A DNA stretch of 28,594 bases from an uncultured Oscillospiraceae bacterium (GCA_910589395.1 CAJUTL010000036.1:1-28594), one strand, 5' to 3'. Positions 7,465-15,783 are shown, counted from the stretch's first letter. Notes: generated by a model not told the origin, from the sequence alone. Made by a program: numbers and translations.

Positions 7465-9161
7465 GGGTTTTCCAGGCGGATCCTGTCGCCTGCCTCCACC
7501 GGCTTGCTGGTGCTTGTGAGAAATTTCTGGTCGGAGAAGAACAGGCTGCCGTCCAGGGCGGCATAGGAATCGTTCTTTTCCAGCACTGTTACGTCCATAC
7601 GCCGGGCCACCGGCTCTGTGCCTAAAATTCCCTTCTCCTCCTCGGGAACCAGCAGAAAATACGCACCGTTTTCTCCCCGGAGCGCGCTGAGCGGCACACA
7701 GACAGGATATTCCTGAGACTTGTTCAGGATCTCCAGCTGGGCCGTTTCCCCAATTTGCATGGCGTCCTTCGGCAGGCGGACCGTCACGTCCAAAAGCTCC
7801 GGGTCGCCGGCGCTTTGTCCTACTGTATCCACGGTAAGGCCGGTTATGGGCTCCTTGCCTCCGGAGAGCTTTAGAGCGACCTCCGTACCGGGGGTAACAT
7901 AGCTTCGCTGCTTGGCCGGAACCTGAGCGATAAACACCGTGCTTTGTCCGCTTTCCGCCAGCAAAACGGCGGCGCCCTCCGGCGTGGGGGAACCTACCTC
8001 CACGGAAAGACCCGTCACGGTTCCCGCCCGGGGAGAGCGAATGACGCCGTGATCGGAAAGCAGGGCCTCCAATTCCGCCACCTGCTCTGCCTGGGCAGAT
8101 CGGGCCATTTGGTTTCTTTCCCCGGTGCTGTCGGAGGCCTCCCGCTGCCGTGCGTCCTCCACGGCCCGTTCCGCGGCCCGCAAAACGGATTCCCGGTTTT
8201 CCACAGCCTGGTCATAGGCCTGCCGGGCGGATTCCACCGCCTCTTGCAGGGCTTCCTTTTGAGAAGCGCCGTCTTCCTTTTGAGCAAGGGAAAGGGCCTC
8301 CTGTGCCTCCTGCTTTTCCTTTTCGGCAAGGGCCGCTTTGTCTTCTGCTTCCTTCAGCGCCGCCTGATATTCGGCGCGTGTTTCCCGTTCCGCCTCCTCC
8401 GGGCTTTCTCCGGACGCTTCGGCGGCTTCCCTTGCCAGGCTTACCTGCGCCTCTATTTCCTCCCGCAGCAGGGAAAGGGCGTTTTCTGCCTCCTTCAGGG
8501 CGGCTTCCTTGGCGGTGCAGGCGGCTTGCAGGGCGGAAAGCTCGGCGGCCGGAGGCGGAGAATAGCTTTCCAGCGCTTTCTGGGCTTTTTCCAGGGCCTT
8601 TGCCGCGTCATTTACCGCCTTGTCGGCGCTTTTTTTGGCGCTGGCCAGATCCTGCTGTGCTCTGCTGAGGGCAATGCTCCGGTTTTCCGCGTTCAGCGCG
8701 TCACGACTTTCCTGGTCCCGAATTTCCAGATCCAGCTTTGTAAGCTCTTCTCTGGCGGCTTCCAGCTTTTCCTTCAGATCTGCTTCGTCCAGCGTGAAAA
8801 GCGGAGCATTTTCCTCCACCCTTTCTCCGGTTTTTACGGAGATCCCCGCCACCCGAAGCCCCGCTATGGCAGTCACGGAGGAAGCAAAGGTTTCCTCCAC
8901 TTTGCCGGAAGCGGTGATCTTTCTGTCGATAGTGCGGGGCTCCGGCGTTTGCAGGGAGACCTTGGGAATGGTCAATTCATCGGCGGCCCGGGAAAGCAGA
9001 GTCAAAAGAAGCATCAGCGCGAGAAAGCCCCCGAGGCCCCGCAGCGCCTTTGCCCGCAGCGAGGAGCTTTTGCGAACGCGCTTTTGCAGCAGCTCCTCCA
9101 GAGTGACCGGCACAGAATGGGGAAGAGAGGGGGTGGTATGTTTTCCTTGAGATCGTTCCAT
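7461..9161 (-). CDS. HlyD/MacA-type membrane-fusion (adaptor) protein
   Basis: This 566-residue protein has one N-terminal membrane helix (about 38-55) and the first lipoyl/barrel half (ITASGKVEE... GLRVAGISVKTGERVEENAPLFTLDEADL). A very long Ala/Glu/Lys-rich coiled-coil hairpin (about 105-340) follows. The second lipoyl half (VIRSPRAGTVTGLSVEVGSP) and a beta-barrel domain complete it. Such adaptors link ABC or RND inner-membrane pumps to the outside. The coiled coil is long for a Gram-positive MacA-like protein and could reach across a thick wall or form a hexameric funnel. The ATG at 9161 is preferred over one at 9185 because AAAGGAG sits 8 nt before it. It lies 20 nt after the MalG-type permease and overlaps the MacB-like gene downstream. 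Confidence 0.8.
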   Translation of the reverse strand: MERSQGKHTTPSLPHSVPVTLEELLQKRVRKSSSLRAKALRGLGGFLALMLLLTLLSRAADELTIPKVSLQTPEPRTIDRKITASGKVEETFASSVTAIAGLRVAGISVKTGERVEENAPLFTLDEADLKEKLEAAREELTKLDLEIRDQESRDALNAENRSIALSRAQQDLASAKKSADKAVNDAAKALEKAQKALESYSPPPAAELSALQAACTAKEAALKEAENALSLLREEIEAQVSLAREAAEASGESPEEAERETRAEYQAALKEAEDKAALAEKEKQEAQEALSLAQKEDGASQKEALQEAVESARQAYDQAVENRESVLRAAERAVEDARQREASDSTGERNQMARSAQAEQVAELEALLSDHGVIRSPRAGTVTGLSVEVGSPTPEGAAVLLAESGQSTVFIAQVPAKQRSYVTPGTEVALKLSGGKEPITGLTVDTVGQSAGDPELLDVTVRLPKDAMQIGETAQLEILNKSQEYPVCVPLSALRGENGAYFLLVPEEEKGILGTEPVARRMDVTVLEKNDSYAALDGSLFFSDQKFLTSTSKPVEAGDRIRLENP

Positions 9162-9181
9162 AAAGCAGGCTCCTTTCTTTC

Positions 9182-10033
9182 TCATTCCTTCATGGCGGCG
9201 GCTGTAATGCCCTGTTCCAGATAATCCCTGCCGCTTAAAAACACCAGGAAAGCGGGAACCAGGGCCAGGAGCGACCCGGCGAAGGCGGGCCCCGCCCGTT
9301 CCAGGCTGATATTAGGCAGATAAAGGGACAGCGGCCACAGGGCTTGTTCCTTCAAAAAGGCCAGGGGCTGCTCGATCAGGTTCCAGCTTTCCAGAAAGCC
9401 CAGCACCAGCGCCGAAACGATCCCGGCTGAGCCCAGGGGAACGCCGATATACCAGAACACCTGAAGGGCGTTTCGCGCGTCCAGCCGGGCGCTTTCCAGA
9501 ATGGCTTCGGGAATGGAGCGGAAAAAGCGGTACATGAGAAACACCGGAAAGGTGGAAAAGGCGCCGGGCAGGATCACCGCCCAGGGCGTATCCAGCAGGG
9601 CAAGGCGGTCAAGCACCAGAAAGCTTGACAGCATGGTGACCTGAAAGGGCATGAGCATCAAAATCAAATACAAGGTGAGAAGGGTCTTCCGAAACCGGAA
9701 GCGAAACCGTGCCAGGCCCCAGGCCGCCGGCGCGCCCAGAAGCAGCTGTCCCAGCAGAATGCCGCCGGTGATCTTCACTGAGTTCCAGAACATGTGAAAA
9801 AATTCCGGGGAATCCAGTAGCAGCTCCACCTGAGAGCGCAGGGTGGGGGACCGGGGAAGCAGGCTCCAGCGCACATAGCTCCCGCTGTTTTTCGAGAGAA
9901 TGGGCGCGAGATTTTGGGAAAGCTCGCCGGCGCTCATCAGCGAGCCGGAAAGCAGCACGATCACCGGGCTGCACACCAGAAGGCCTAAAAAGCACAGCGG
10001 CAGTACGGAAAAATGGCGGAGCTTCACAGACAT
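9182..10033 (-). CDS. Carbohydrate-type ABC permease, MalG/UgpE-like
   Basis: This permease of about 283 residues belongs to the MalG/AraQ family, with six predicted membrane helices. The cytoplasmic EAA loop reads ESARLDARNALQVFWYIGVPLG. The family's usual glycine (LDGA) is Ala-Arg here, a deviation at the site that contacts the ATPase. The start ATG (10033) shares its A with the TGA of the upstream permease (TGATG), so the two are translationally coupled; an in-frame GTG at 10036 is possible. With the MalF-like partner it should form the membrane channel of a solute importer. No ATPase is encoded nearby, so it would rely on a shared MsmX/MsmK-type ATPase elsewhere, as is known for Firmicute sugar importers. 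Confidence 0.85.
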   Translation of the reverse strand: MSVKLRHFSVLPLCFLGLLVCSPVIVLLSGSLMSAGELSQNLAPILSKNSGSYVRWSLLPRSPTLRSQVELLLDSPEFFHMFWNSVKITGGILLGQLLLGAPAAWGLARFRFRFRKTLLTLYLILMLMPFQVTMLSSFLVLDRLALLDTPWAVILPGAFSTFPVFLMYRFFRSIPEAILESARLDARNALQVFWYIGVPLGSAGIVSALVLGFLESWNLIEQPLAFLKEQALWPLSLYLPNISLERAGPAFAGSLLALVPAFLVFLSGRDYLEQGITAAAMKE

Positions 10034-10881
10034 CACTCTTTTTCAAGGCTTTTTTGCATCAATAGGATCAAGGTGAGAACCACAAGGCATACCAGCACAG
10101 CCCCTGCCGCCATGCGGTCAAAGGAGAGATCCCGGAACCAGTTGTTGAACAGGTGCTGCAGCAGGTACATGCTGTTGTGGGGGTAATCTCCCGCCACCAG
10201 GTAGGCTTCCCGGAACACCTTAAAGGAGTTCAGAAGGGAAAGCACGGAAACGGTAAAAAGGGTGGGCAGCAGGCAGGGCAGGGTGATCCGGCGAAACAGC
10301 GTCCATTCCCCGGCCCCATCGATCCGGGCGGCTTCGTAGATCTGGTCTGAAATTCCGGAAAGCCCCGCCATCCACAGCACAATATCGTACCCCAGGTTTT
10401 TCCACAGGTAGCTCAGTACCAGCACCCAGAAGGCCATGGGGCTGTCCATCCAGCTGACGGGAGAAAGGCCCAGGCCGCTGAGAAGGCTGTTCAAAAGCCC
10501 CCGGTCCTCAAAAAGCAGCTTCCACACCAGCGCGATGGAGGCCACCGGGATCGCCATGGGAAAGAGGAAAGCGGTTTTTAAGAAGCCGCCCAGGGTTTTG
10601 AGCCTTTGCAGGAAAATTCCCAGCAGCAGGGAAAGGGCCAAAAGCGCCGGAATACAGATCAGGGAAAACCGCAGGGTGTTCCGGGCCGCCAGCTGAAACG
10701 CCGGGTTTTGCAGGGTGCTTTCATAGTTTTTGAGTCCCACCCACTCCTCGGTGACAGCGCTTGCAAAGGAGCGCCGTACCACATCGAGAAAGGGCAGCAG
10801 CACGAAGAAGCATACGCCGGAAAGACTGGGCAGAAGAAAGAATAGCCCAGTCCATTGGCTTTTTCCCGCCCGCCGCTTCAT
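10033..10881 (-). CDS. Carbohydrate-type ABC permease, MalF/UgpA-like
   Basis: This 282-residue permease has six predicted helices and a canonical EAA loop, EAARIDGAGEWTLFRRITLP, followed by LLPT. These features place it in the MalF/UgpA family of binding-protein-dependent importers. It overlaps the solute-binding protein gene upstream by ATGA and the MalG-like permease downstream by TGATG, so the three are strongly linked. The expected heterodimer is MalF-like plus MalG-like, with a shared cytoplasmic ATPase encoded elsewhere. The substrate is unknown: the family handles sugars, oligosaccharides, glycerol phosphate and similar polar solutes. Confidence 0.88.
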   Translation of the reverse strand: MKRRAGKSQWTGLFFLLPSLSGVCFFVLLPFLDVVRRSFASAVTEEWVGLKNYESTLQNPAFQLAARNTLRFSLICIPALLALSLLLGIFLQRLKTLGGFLKTAFLFPMAIPVASIALVWKLLFEDRGLLNSLLSGLGLSPVSWMDSPMAFWVLVLSYLWKNLGYDIVLWMAGLSGISDQIYEAARIDGAGEWTLFRRITLPCLLPTLFTVSVLSLLNSFKVFREAYLVAGDYPHNSMYLLQHLFNNWFRDLSFDRMAAGAVLVCLVVLTLILLMQKSLEKE

Positions 10882-13367
10882 GACTCGGAAAGATGGAGAT
10901 CGACCTTCCGCAAAATAGCTTCGCAGGCTTCCGCCTCGCTTTTTTCTCCCGCAAGGCAGGCGGCGGCCTCCTCCAGCACGGCTTCCTTCAGAATGGGGTC
11001 CTCCAGGAAGGGGGTGGTAAGGCTTTCTGCCAGGGCGAAGAACCCGGAAATGTCCTCATCGGTCAGAGGGAGAAGCTCCAGGTCCAGGTTGTAGGAGCCG
11101 CCCTCCTCGCTGTAAACGCTGATAATGCTGGTTTCGGCTTTTTCCAGCGTGCTTTTTTCTTCTTCCAGAATGGTTTTCAAGGCCTCGCTGTGAACCGGGA
11201 AATAAGAGCCCAGCGCTTTTTCCTGGGTTTCCCTGGAAAGCAGGAATTTCACAAAATCTTTTGCCGCTTCCTGCTGTGTGCTTTTGGCGCTGATCCCCAC
11301 GGTGTTTTGGGGAAGAAATACATTTTCCGCCTGTCCCGGCAGGGGCTTGTAGAAATGGCCGGAAAGCTTTTTGGTCACGGTGCTCAGGCAGGAAAGGTCG
11401 CTGTAGCCCAAAAGCGTACCCAGTGTGATAAGCTCCGTTTCCTGTAATAGGCCAACGCCGAACAGACCGCCGAGGTCAGCACCGGAGAAGTAAAGGGAAT
11501 CATCCTTTTCAAAGCCCTTGCGCTCCGCGGTATAAAGGCGTTTTCCTTCCTTCAAAAATTGCAGGAGCTTTTCTTCACTCAGGGAGCCGTCGTCCTTGCT
11601 CCAAGTGGGGGCGCATACGGGATACAGGGCCTCCAGCAGGGAATAGGGGCGGTTCAGGCCGGTAATGGAGGTCTGCTTGGGGTTTTCCTCCCGCAGCTTT
11701 TCCACCGTGTCCGCCAACGTGCTCAGATCGGAAGCGGAGGAAAGCAGGGAGTCAGAGGCCACCATCAGAGGCAGGGAAAACCGGGTGGGGATCGCGCAAA
11801 GGCTGCCGTCCTCACCGCGATAGGCGGAAATGATGTTTTCAAACAGAGCTTCTCCCTCTGTCAGCTCACGAAGATCCAGAAGCAGGCCCTTTTCCAGATA
11901 GTTACTTACCGGCATATCGTCCAGGAACAAAACATCGGGGCCCTTTCCCGCCATAATGCTGGCGTTCAGGGTGCGCAGCAGATCTGATTTTGAGGTGGAA
12001 TCGGAAATTTCCGTGTTGGCAAGCTCCAGGTTCACATAGACGTCAGGATGGGCCTTTTGGTAAGCGGCAATGCTTCTGCGCAGATCGTTGCTTTCCCGGA
12101 AGGCGAAAACCTTCAGTTCTGTTTCCGGGGTGGAATCCAGATCTGGGTCATAGTCGTACCGCAGCAAAATGCTGTCGTTGCTTTCATTTTGATAGCACAC
12201 ATTATAGAAGGAATCGGAGGAGGTCAGAAAAACCTTCTGGGGCTGATAGGCCGGGTCAGACAGGGAATTCAAAGCGCCGTTTATCACCTGCTCTACCGCG
12301 CTGCCGCCGGGAACATGGCGAAATACCCCGCTGTTCGTGCACAGATACAGCGCCTCTTCCTGAGGATCGGAAAACAGGAGCACGTCTCCCGAGCCGGAGA
12401 GAATGCCGCCGGAGGACCCTACGGTGAAGGAAATTCCCAGGGCGGCTTCCGTGCCATCGCTTTCCTCGCCGCCTAAAAAGCTGCTTAAGGTGGCGTCTGC
12501 CTTTTGCAGGCTCCAATCAGCGGTGCTGTAAAGCTCGATCCTGTCGTAAGCCATGGCGTACAGCAGCTCCTTGACCACGGCAAAGCTGGTATAGGAACCT
12601 GAGGAGCCGTTTTTCAAGGTGTGCAAAACCTTTCCGGTTTGAAGATCCAGGTGAAGCAGCCGGCCGATGAAATCCAGCCCCAGCAGAGAGCCGTCCGGCA
12701 AAAAGTGAAAATTGGAAAGCGTGTTTTCCAGGGTGAAATTTTCCGGGTCGTAAATAAACTCGGATGAGCTTGTAACGTCTGCGCCGGTTTCTTCCCCTTC
12801 GGCGGCGGGAAGGCTGCTTGTATCTCCGGTTTCCGTCGGGTCGCTGACATCGGCGGCGGAACCTTCCTCGTTCTGCCCCCAATCTACCTCCGGAAGGGAA
12901 AATTTGATTTCCCGCTCTGTCCCGTTTTGATCCGCCAGAATATAGTGGGTCTCCTGTTCGTTGGTATTCACGTTTGTCTCCGCATAGGAGAACAGGAGAT
13001 CTCCGTTAGGAGCCCACGCGGCGGAGGACAGTCTGGAAAGCCGCTGGGTGTAATCGGTGCTGAAATGCTTTTGCAGGGTGGGGGAGGAGACGGTTTCCTC
13101 CTGCCAGCTTGCGCCGTGATCGCCCGAAACGAACAGGCCGCTTTCACTGAGCAGCTTCAGCTTGCCGTTTTCCTCAGAAAGAGCGATGGGGGCTTTCGTA
13201 TACTGATCTCCCGGCAGGGAAAGCGCTGTTTCCACATAGCGCCCCTTGGCCGGGGAAGAGCCGGAGGCGCTGTTCTTTTCGGAGGAGCAGCCAAAAGCGG
13301 AAAGTAACAGGACCATAGAAAGGCCCATGGCCAAAATTCGTTTTGCGAAAAGCTTGTAGCGTGCCAT
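10878..13367 (-). CDS. Lipoprotein: N-terminal propeller-like domain fused to an extracellular solute-binding domain
   Basis: This 829-residue secreted lipoprotein has a signal peptide (about 1-26) ending in the lipobox LSAFGC with Cys27. Residues about 40-400 are rich in beta-propeller-like blades (AWAPNGDLLFSY, FHFLPDGSLLGLDF, GRLLHLDLQTGKV) and contain one Asp-box-like SGDHGASW. An acidic low-complexity insert interrupts them. From about 420 the protein matches family-1 ABC solute-binding proteins (LKVFAFRESNDLRRSIAAYQ, AGKGPDVLFLDD, GSLCAIPTRFSLPLM, NTVGISAKSTQQEAAKDFVKFLLS). Ordinary sugar-binding proteins are about 400-450 residues, so the N-terminal half is extra and could bind polymer, wall or partner. 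AAAGGAT precedes the ATG at 13367. It is first in the operon, downstream of an operator-like 11-bp repeat and divergent from a two-component system. Confidence 0.8.
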   Translation of the reverse strand: MARYKLFAKRILAMGLSMVLLLSAFGCSSEKNSASGSSPAKGRYVETALSLPGDQYTKAPIALSEENGKLKLLSESGLFVSGDHGASWQEETVSSPTLQKHFSTDYTQRLSRLSSAAWAPNGDLLFSYAETNVNTNEQETHYILADQNGTEREIKFSLPEVDWGQNEEGSAADVSDPTETGDTSSLPAAEGEETGADVTSSSEFIYDPENFTLENTLSNFHFLPDGSLLGLDFIGRLLHLDLQTGKVLHTLKNGSSGSYTSFAVVKELLYAMAYDRIELYSTADWSLQKADATLSSFLGGEESDGTEAALGISFTVGSSGGILSGSGDVLLFSDPQEEALYLCTNSGVFRHVPGGSAVEQVINGALNSLSDPAYQPQKVFLTSSDSFYNVCYQNESNDSILLRYDYDPDLDSTPETELKVFAFRESNDLRRSIAAYQKAHPDVYVNLELANTEISDSTSKSDLLRTLNASIMAGKGPDVLFLDDMPVSNYLEKGLLLDLRELTEGEALFENIISAYRGEDGSLCAIPTRFSLPLMVASDSLLSSASDLSTLADTVEKLREENPKQTSITGLNRPYSLLEALYPVCAPTWSKDDGSLSEEKLLQFLKEGKRLYTAERKGFEKDDSLYFSGADLGGLFGVGLLQETELITLGTLLGYSDLSCLSTVTKKLSGHFYKPLPGQAENVFLPQNTVGISAKSTQQEAAKDFVKFLLSRETQEKALGSYFPVHSEALKTILEEEKSTLEKAETSIISVYSEEGGSYNLDLELLPLTDEDISGFFALAESLTTPFLEDPILKEAVLEEAAACLAGEKSEAEACEAILRKVDLHLSES

Positions 13368-13403
13368 AAGTAACTATCCTTTCTGAAAAGAGATTCTGGA
13401 AAA

Positions 13404-13438
13404 AGGATAGCACAGCAACCTCTAAAAAACCTCTAAAA
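13404..13438 (-). promoter_or_regulatory. Promoter with tandem 11-bp direct repeats upstream of the lipoprotein operon
   Basis: On the plus strand AACCTCTAAAA occurs twice back to back (13417-13427 and 13428-13438). Reading the minus strand, these boxes cover the -35 region and are followed by an extended -10, TGC-TATCCT (-10 hexamer at 13404-13409), about 35 nt before the ATG. Tandem direct repeats with 11-bp pitch overlapping -35 are the classical binding geometry of OmpR/PhoB-type regulators. An inverted copy (GTTTTTTAGAG, about 13445-13455) can pair with the second-strand copy as an 11-bp stem. The OmpR-type regulator encoded at 13777 is the obvious candidate to bind. Confidence 0.6.
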
Positions 13439-13461
13439 ATTAAATGTTTTTTAGAGATTGC

Positions 13462-13708
13462 TATGATATAATATCCGCGAAAGACATGCGGATATTATAA
13501 AATTAAAATTGCCTTGCCCAGTTCTTCGCTTTGCTCAGACGGGCAATCGGCACATTATATCAACGCGCCTTCGGCGCTTATGATATAATATCCGCAAAGG
13601 ACATGCGGATATTATAAAATTAAAATTGCCTTGCCCAGTTCTTCGCTTTGCTCAGACGGGCAATCGGCACATTATATCAACGCGCCTTCGGCGCTTATGA
13701 TATAATGA
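13462..13708. repeat. Tandem 117-bp hairpin repeat array between divergent operons
   Basis: Two nearly identical 117-bp units (13462-13578 and 13579-13695, two differences seen) are followed by a partial third that diverges after TATGATATAATG. Each unit contains an 11-bp stem, ATAATATCCGC/GCGGATATTAT, and a TTGCCC/GGGCAA stem. Each ends in the palindrome ATTATATCA ... GCGCCTTCGGCGC ... TGATATAAT, which spans the unit boundary. Every boundary therefore carries TGATATAAT, a perfect extended -10 sequence, on both strands. The variant third unit continues with a GATC stem and another GGCGCC/GGCGC hairpin to about 13735. It looks like a REP/BIME-type intergenic element. Confidence 0.85.
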
Positions 13709-13776
13709 TCACAAAGCGATCATTGCAGTTGGCGCCTTGGCGCTTTATATATTAGATGCTAGACGGGAGGAAGGGC

Positions 13777-14451
13777 ATGCGTATTTTATTGATAGAGGAC
13801 GACCGAAGGCTGGCGGAATCGGTAAAATTTCAGCTGGAAAAGGAAGGCTTTACGGTGGATCACTGCGAAGCGGGGGACGATGGGCTGCAGTTGGCCCTGG
13901 AGCAGGCTCATGACCTGATCCTGCTGGACCGCATGCTGCCGGGGCTGGACGGCGTGGCGGTGCTGCGGGAACTGCGAAGCAAAAAGGTGGTCACCCCGGT
14001 GGTCCTGCTGACGGCGCTGGGAGAGCTGGGGGATAAAATACAAGGGCTGGACGCCGGGGCCGACGATTATCTGGTAAAGCCCTTTGCCTTTGGGGAGCTT
14101 CTGGCACGGATCCGCAGCATCAGCCGCCGCCCTCAAACCTGGGAGCAAAGCGATTCCCTGCACTTTGAGGATCTGCGGTTCTTCCCCTCGGAAAAGCGGC
14201 TGGAGGGTCCGGCGGGGAGCTGTGAGCTTTCCAAAAGAGAGGCGGATCTCCTGGAAAGCTTTTTGAAAAATCCGGGGCAGACCCTGCCACGAGCCACGCT
14301 GCTTCTGCGGGTTTGGGGGCCGGACGCGGAGGTGGAGGATGGCAACCTGGACAACTATATCCATTTTTTGCGCCGGCGGCTGCGGGCCCTGAAAAGCGGC
14401 CTGCGCCTTGCTACAGTCCGGGGCGTAGGCTACCGGCTGGAAAAGGAATGA
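13777..14451 (+). CDS. OmpR-family response regulator
   Basis: This 224-residue regulator has a receiver domain with the acidic pair Asp8-Asp9, phospho-acceptor Asp51 (LILLDRMLPG), Thr79 and Lys101 (LVKPF). A C-terminal winged-helix DNA-binding domain (about 130-224) ends GVGYRLEKE. The ATG at 13777 is chosen over one at 13756 because GGGAGGAAGG lies just before it and the receiver fold starts there with MRILLIEDD. The kinase gene begins 10 nt after its stop. It is divergent from the lipoprotein/permease operon, whose promoter has tandem 11-bp repeats suited to this family. The hairpin array upstream supplies several extended -10 sequences from which it could be transcribed. Confidence 0.93.
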   Translation: MRILLIEDDRRLAESVKFQLEKEGFTVDHCEAGDDGLQLALEQAHDLILLDRMLPGLDGVAVLRELRSKKVVTPVVLLTALGELGDKIQGLDAGADDYLVKPFAFGELLARIRSISRRPQTWEQSDSLHFEDLRFFPSEKRLEGPAGSCELSKREADLLESFLKNPGQTLPRATLLLRVWGPDAEVEDGNLDNYIHFLRRRLRALKSGLRLATVRGVGYRLEKE

Positions 14452-14461
14452 GGTGACGGCG

Positions 14462-15748
14462 ATGTTTCAAAAGCTGCATCGGCAGATGACCTGGTTCTGT
14501 ATGGCGGTCACAGGCGTTATTTTGGTGGCGATGACTCTTTTGTGTCTGCTGTTTTCCGAAACCTCCGTTCGCCAAAATGCCCGGCAGAGCTTTTCAAACG
14601 ACCTGAATTCCGTGATCTCTTATCTGGAAAACCAAACGGTGATCTCCCATCAGTGGCTTTCCAAGGCGGAGGGAAATGAACGGTTGTATCTGGATCTGTA
14701 CGATAACGGCGCTCCTCTGCTGCACAATTCCCTGGCCAAAACAGAGGAGCGCAGAAGCCTTACGGCCAGGGCCCGGGAGCTGGCCGCCGGGGAGCATGGG
14801 CTGGACGTGCTTCTCCCCATGACGAATTCGGTGCTCTATCAGTCGGTGGAGTTTACCATGGAGGACGGCGAGGGCCGTGAATATTACGCCGCGGCGGCGG
14901 TATTTCCCAAGCAGGGAGGAACGCTCAGCGCCGTGGCGGTGTATCCCCTGGCGGAGCGGGACAGGCAGCTCCTTGTGCAGCGGCTGCTTTTTGCCGCCAT
15001 TGACCTGCTGGGGCTTCTTTCTCTTCTGCTGTTTTCCTGGGGCTTTACCGGGCGAATGCTCCGGCCCCTGGAGGAGAGCCGGCAGAAGCAGGCCCAATTT
15101 GTGGCGGCGGCCTCCCACGAGCTGCGTTCCCCTCTGGCGGTGATGCTTTCCAACCTGTCGGCGCTGGGAAAAGCGAAGCCGGAGGAACGGGAGCGGTTCG
15201 AGGAAAATATCCGCGCCGAGGGAAGCAGAATGTCCCGCCTGGTAGACGATATGCTGGCCCTGGCCAATGCGGACAGCCATTCCTGGAGTATCCGCAAGGA
15301 ACCGGTGGAAGCAGACACATTGGCGCTGAGGGTATATGAACGCTTTTTAAGACCCGCCGGTGAAAAAGGCCTTCGGCTGGAGCTTTCCCTGCCGGAGGAA
15401 GCTTTGCCCCGATACCAGTGGGACGGGAGCAGGATAGAGCAGGCCCTTTCCGTGCTTCTGGACAATGCCCTGAGCTATACGCCCGCAGGGGGAAACATCG
15501 AATTGATTCTGGAACGCCAGCCGGGAGGCCGGGCAAAGTTTACCGTGCGGGACAGCGGCCCCGGCGTGCCGGACAGCGAAAAGGAGCATATCTTCGAACG
15601 CTTCTATAGAGCCGATTCCGCCCGGCGGGACAGAGAGCATTTCGGCCTGGGCCTTTGTGTGGCAAAGGAGATCGCCACGCTGCACAAGGGAAGGCTTTGG
15701 GTAGAAGACGCCCCCGACGGCGGAGCGGCGTTCTGCCTGGTGGTATAA
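14462..15748 (+). CDS. Membrane sensor histidine kinase
   Basis: This 428-residue kinase has an N-terminal helix (about 10-32), an extracytoplasmic sensor region of about 140 residues with no recognised fold, and a second helix (about 175-198). A short linker leads to a HisKA domain with phospho-acceptor His219 (ASHELRSPL). The HATPase domain follows with N-box LLDNALSY, G1 DSGPGVP, F-box FERFYR and G2 GLGLCVAKEI, so all catalytic boxes are intact. ATG 14462 is preferred because GAGGTGA precedes it; an in-frame GTG lies at 14453. It surely pairs with the upstream regulator. The signal is probably extracellular, and the adjacent lipoprotein operon may be both target and signal source. Confidence 0.92.
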   Translation: MFQKLHRQMTWFCMAVTGVILVAMTLLCLLFSETSVRQNARQSFSNDLNSVISYLENQTVISHQWLSKAEGNERLYLDLYDNGAPLLHNSLAKTEERRSLTARARELAAGEHGLDVLLPMTNSVLYQSVEFTMEDGEGREYYAAAAVFPKQGGTLSAVAVYPLAERDRQLLVQRLLFAAIDLLGLLSLLLFSWGFTGRMLRPLEESRQKQAQFVAAASHELRSPLAVMLSNLSALGKAKPEERERFEENIRAEGSRMSRLVDDMLALANADSHSWSIRKEPVEADTLALRVYERFLRPAGEKGLRLELSLPEEALPRYQWDGSRIEQALSVLLDNALSYTPAGGNIELILERQPGGRAKFTVRDSGPGVPDSEKEHIFERFYRADSARRDREHFGLGLCVAKEIATLHKGRLWVEDAPDGGAAFCLVV

Positions 15749-15783
15749 AAAAGCGCGCCGCGGAAAAAACGCGGCGCGCTTTC
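15749..15783 (+). terminator. Terminator of the two-component operon
   Basis: Arms AAAGCGCGCCGCG and CGCGGCGCGCTTT form a perfect, very GC-rich stem around a GAAAAAA loop. It begins directly after the kinase TAA (15746-15748). The A/T flanks make it usable in both directions, although the T run is short. Confidence 0.85.

Noticed and set aside
7944..9224. Plus-strand open frame of about 426 codons opposite the adaptor gene
   Set aside because: It mirrors the Ala/Glu-rich coiled coil and has low-complexity Gly/Phe/Leu composition with no recognisable domain.
10878..13367. Sialidase activity for the lipoprotein
   Set aside because: Only one Asp-box-like motif (SGDHGASW) is present, without the sialidase catalytic set; the C-terminal half is a solute-binding domain.
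13462..13708. CRISPR array
   Set aside because: Units are 117 bp and directly tandem with no unique spacers, and no cas genes are near.
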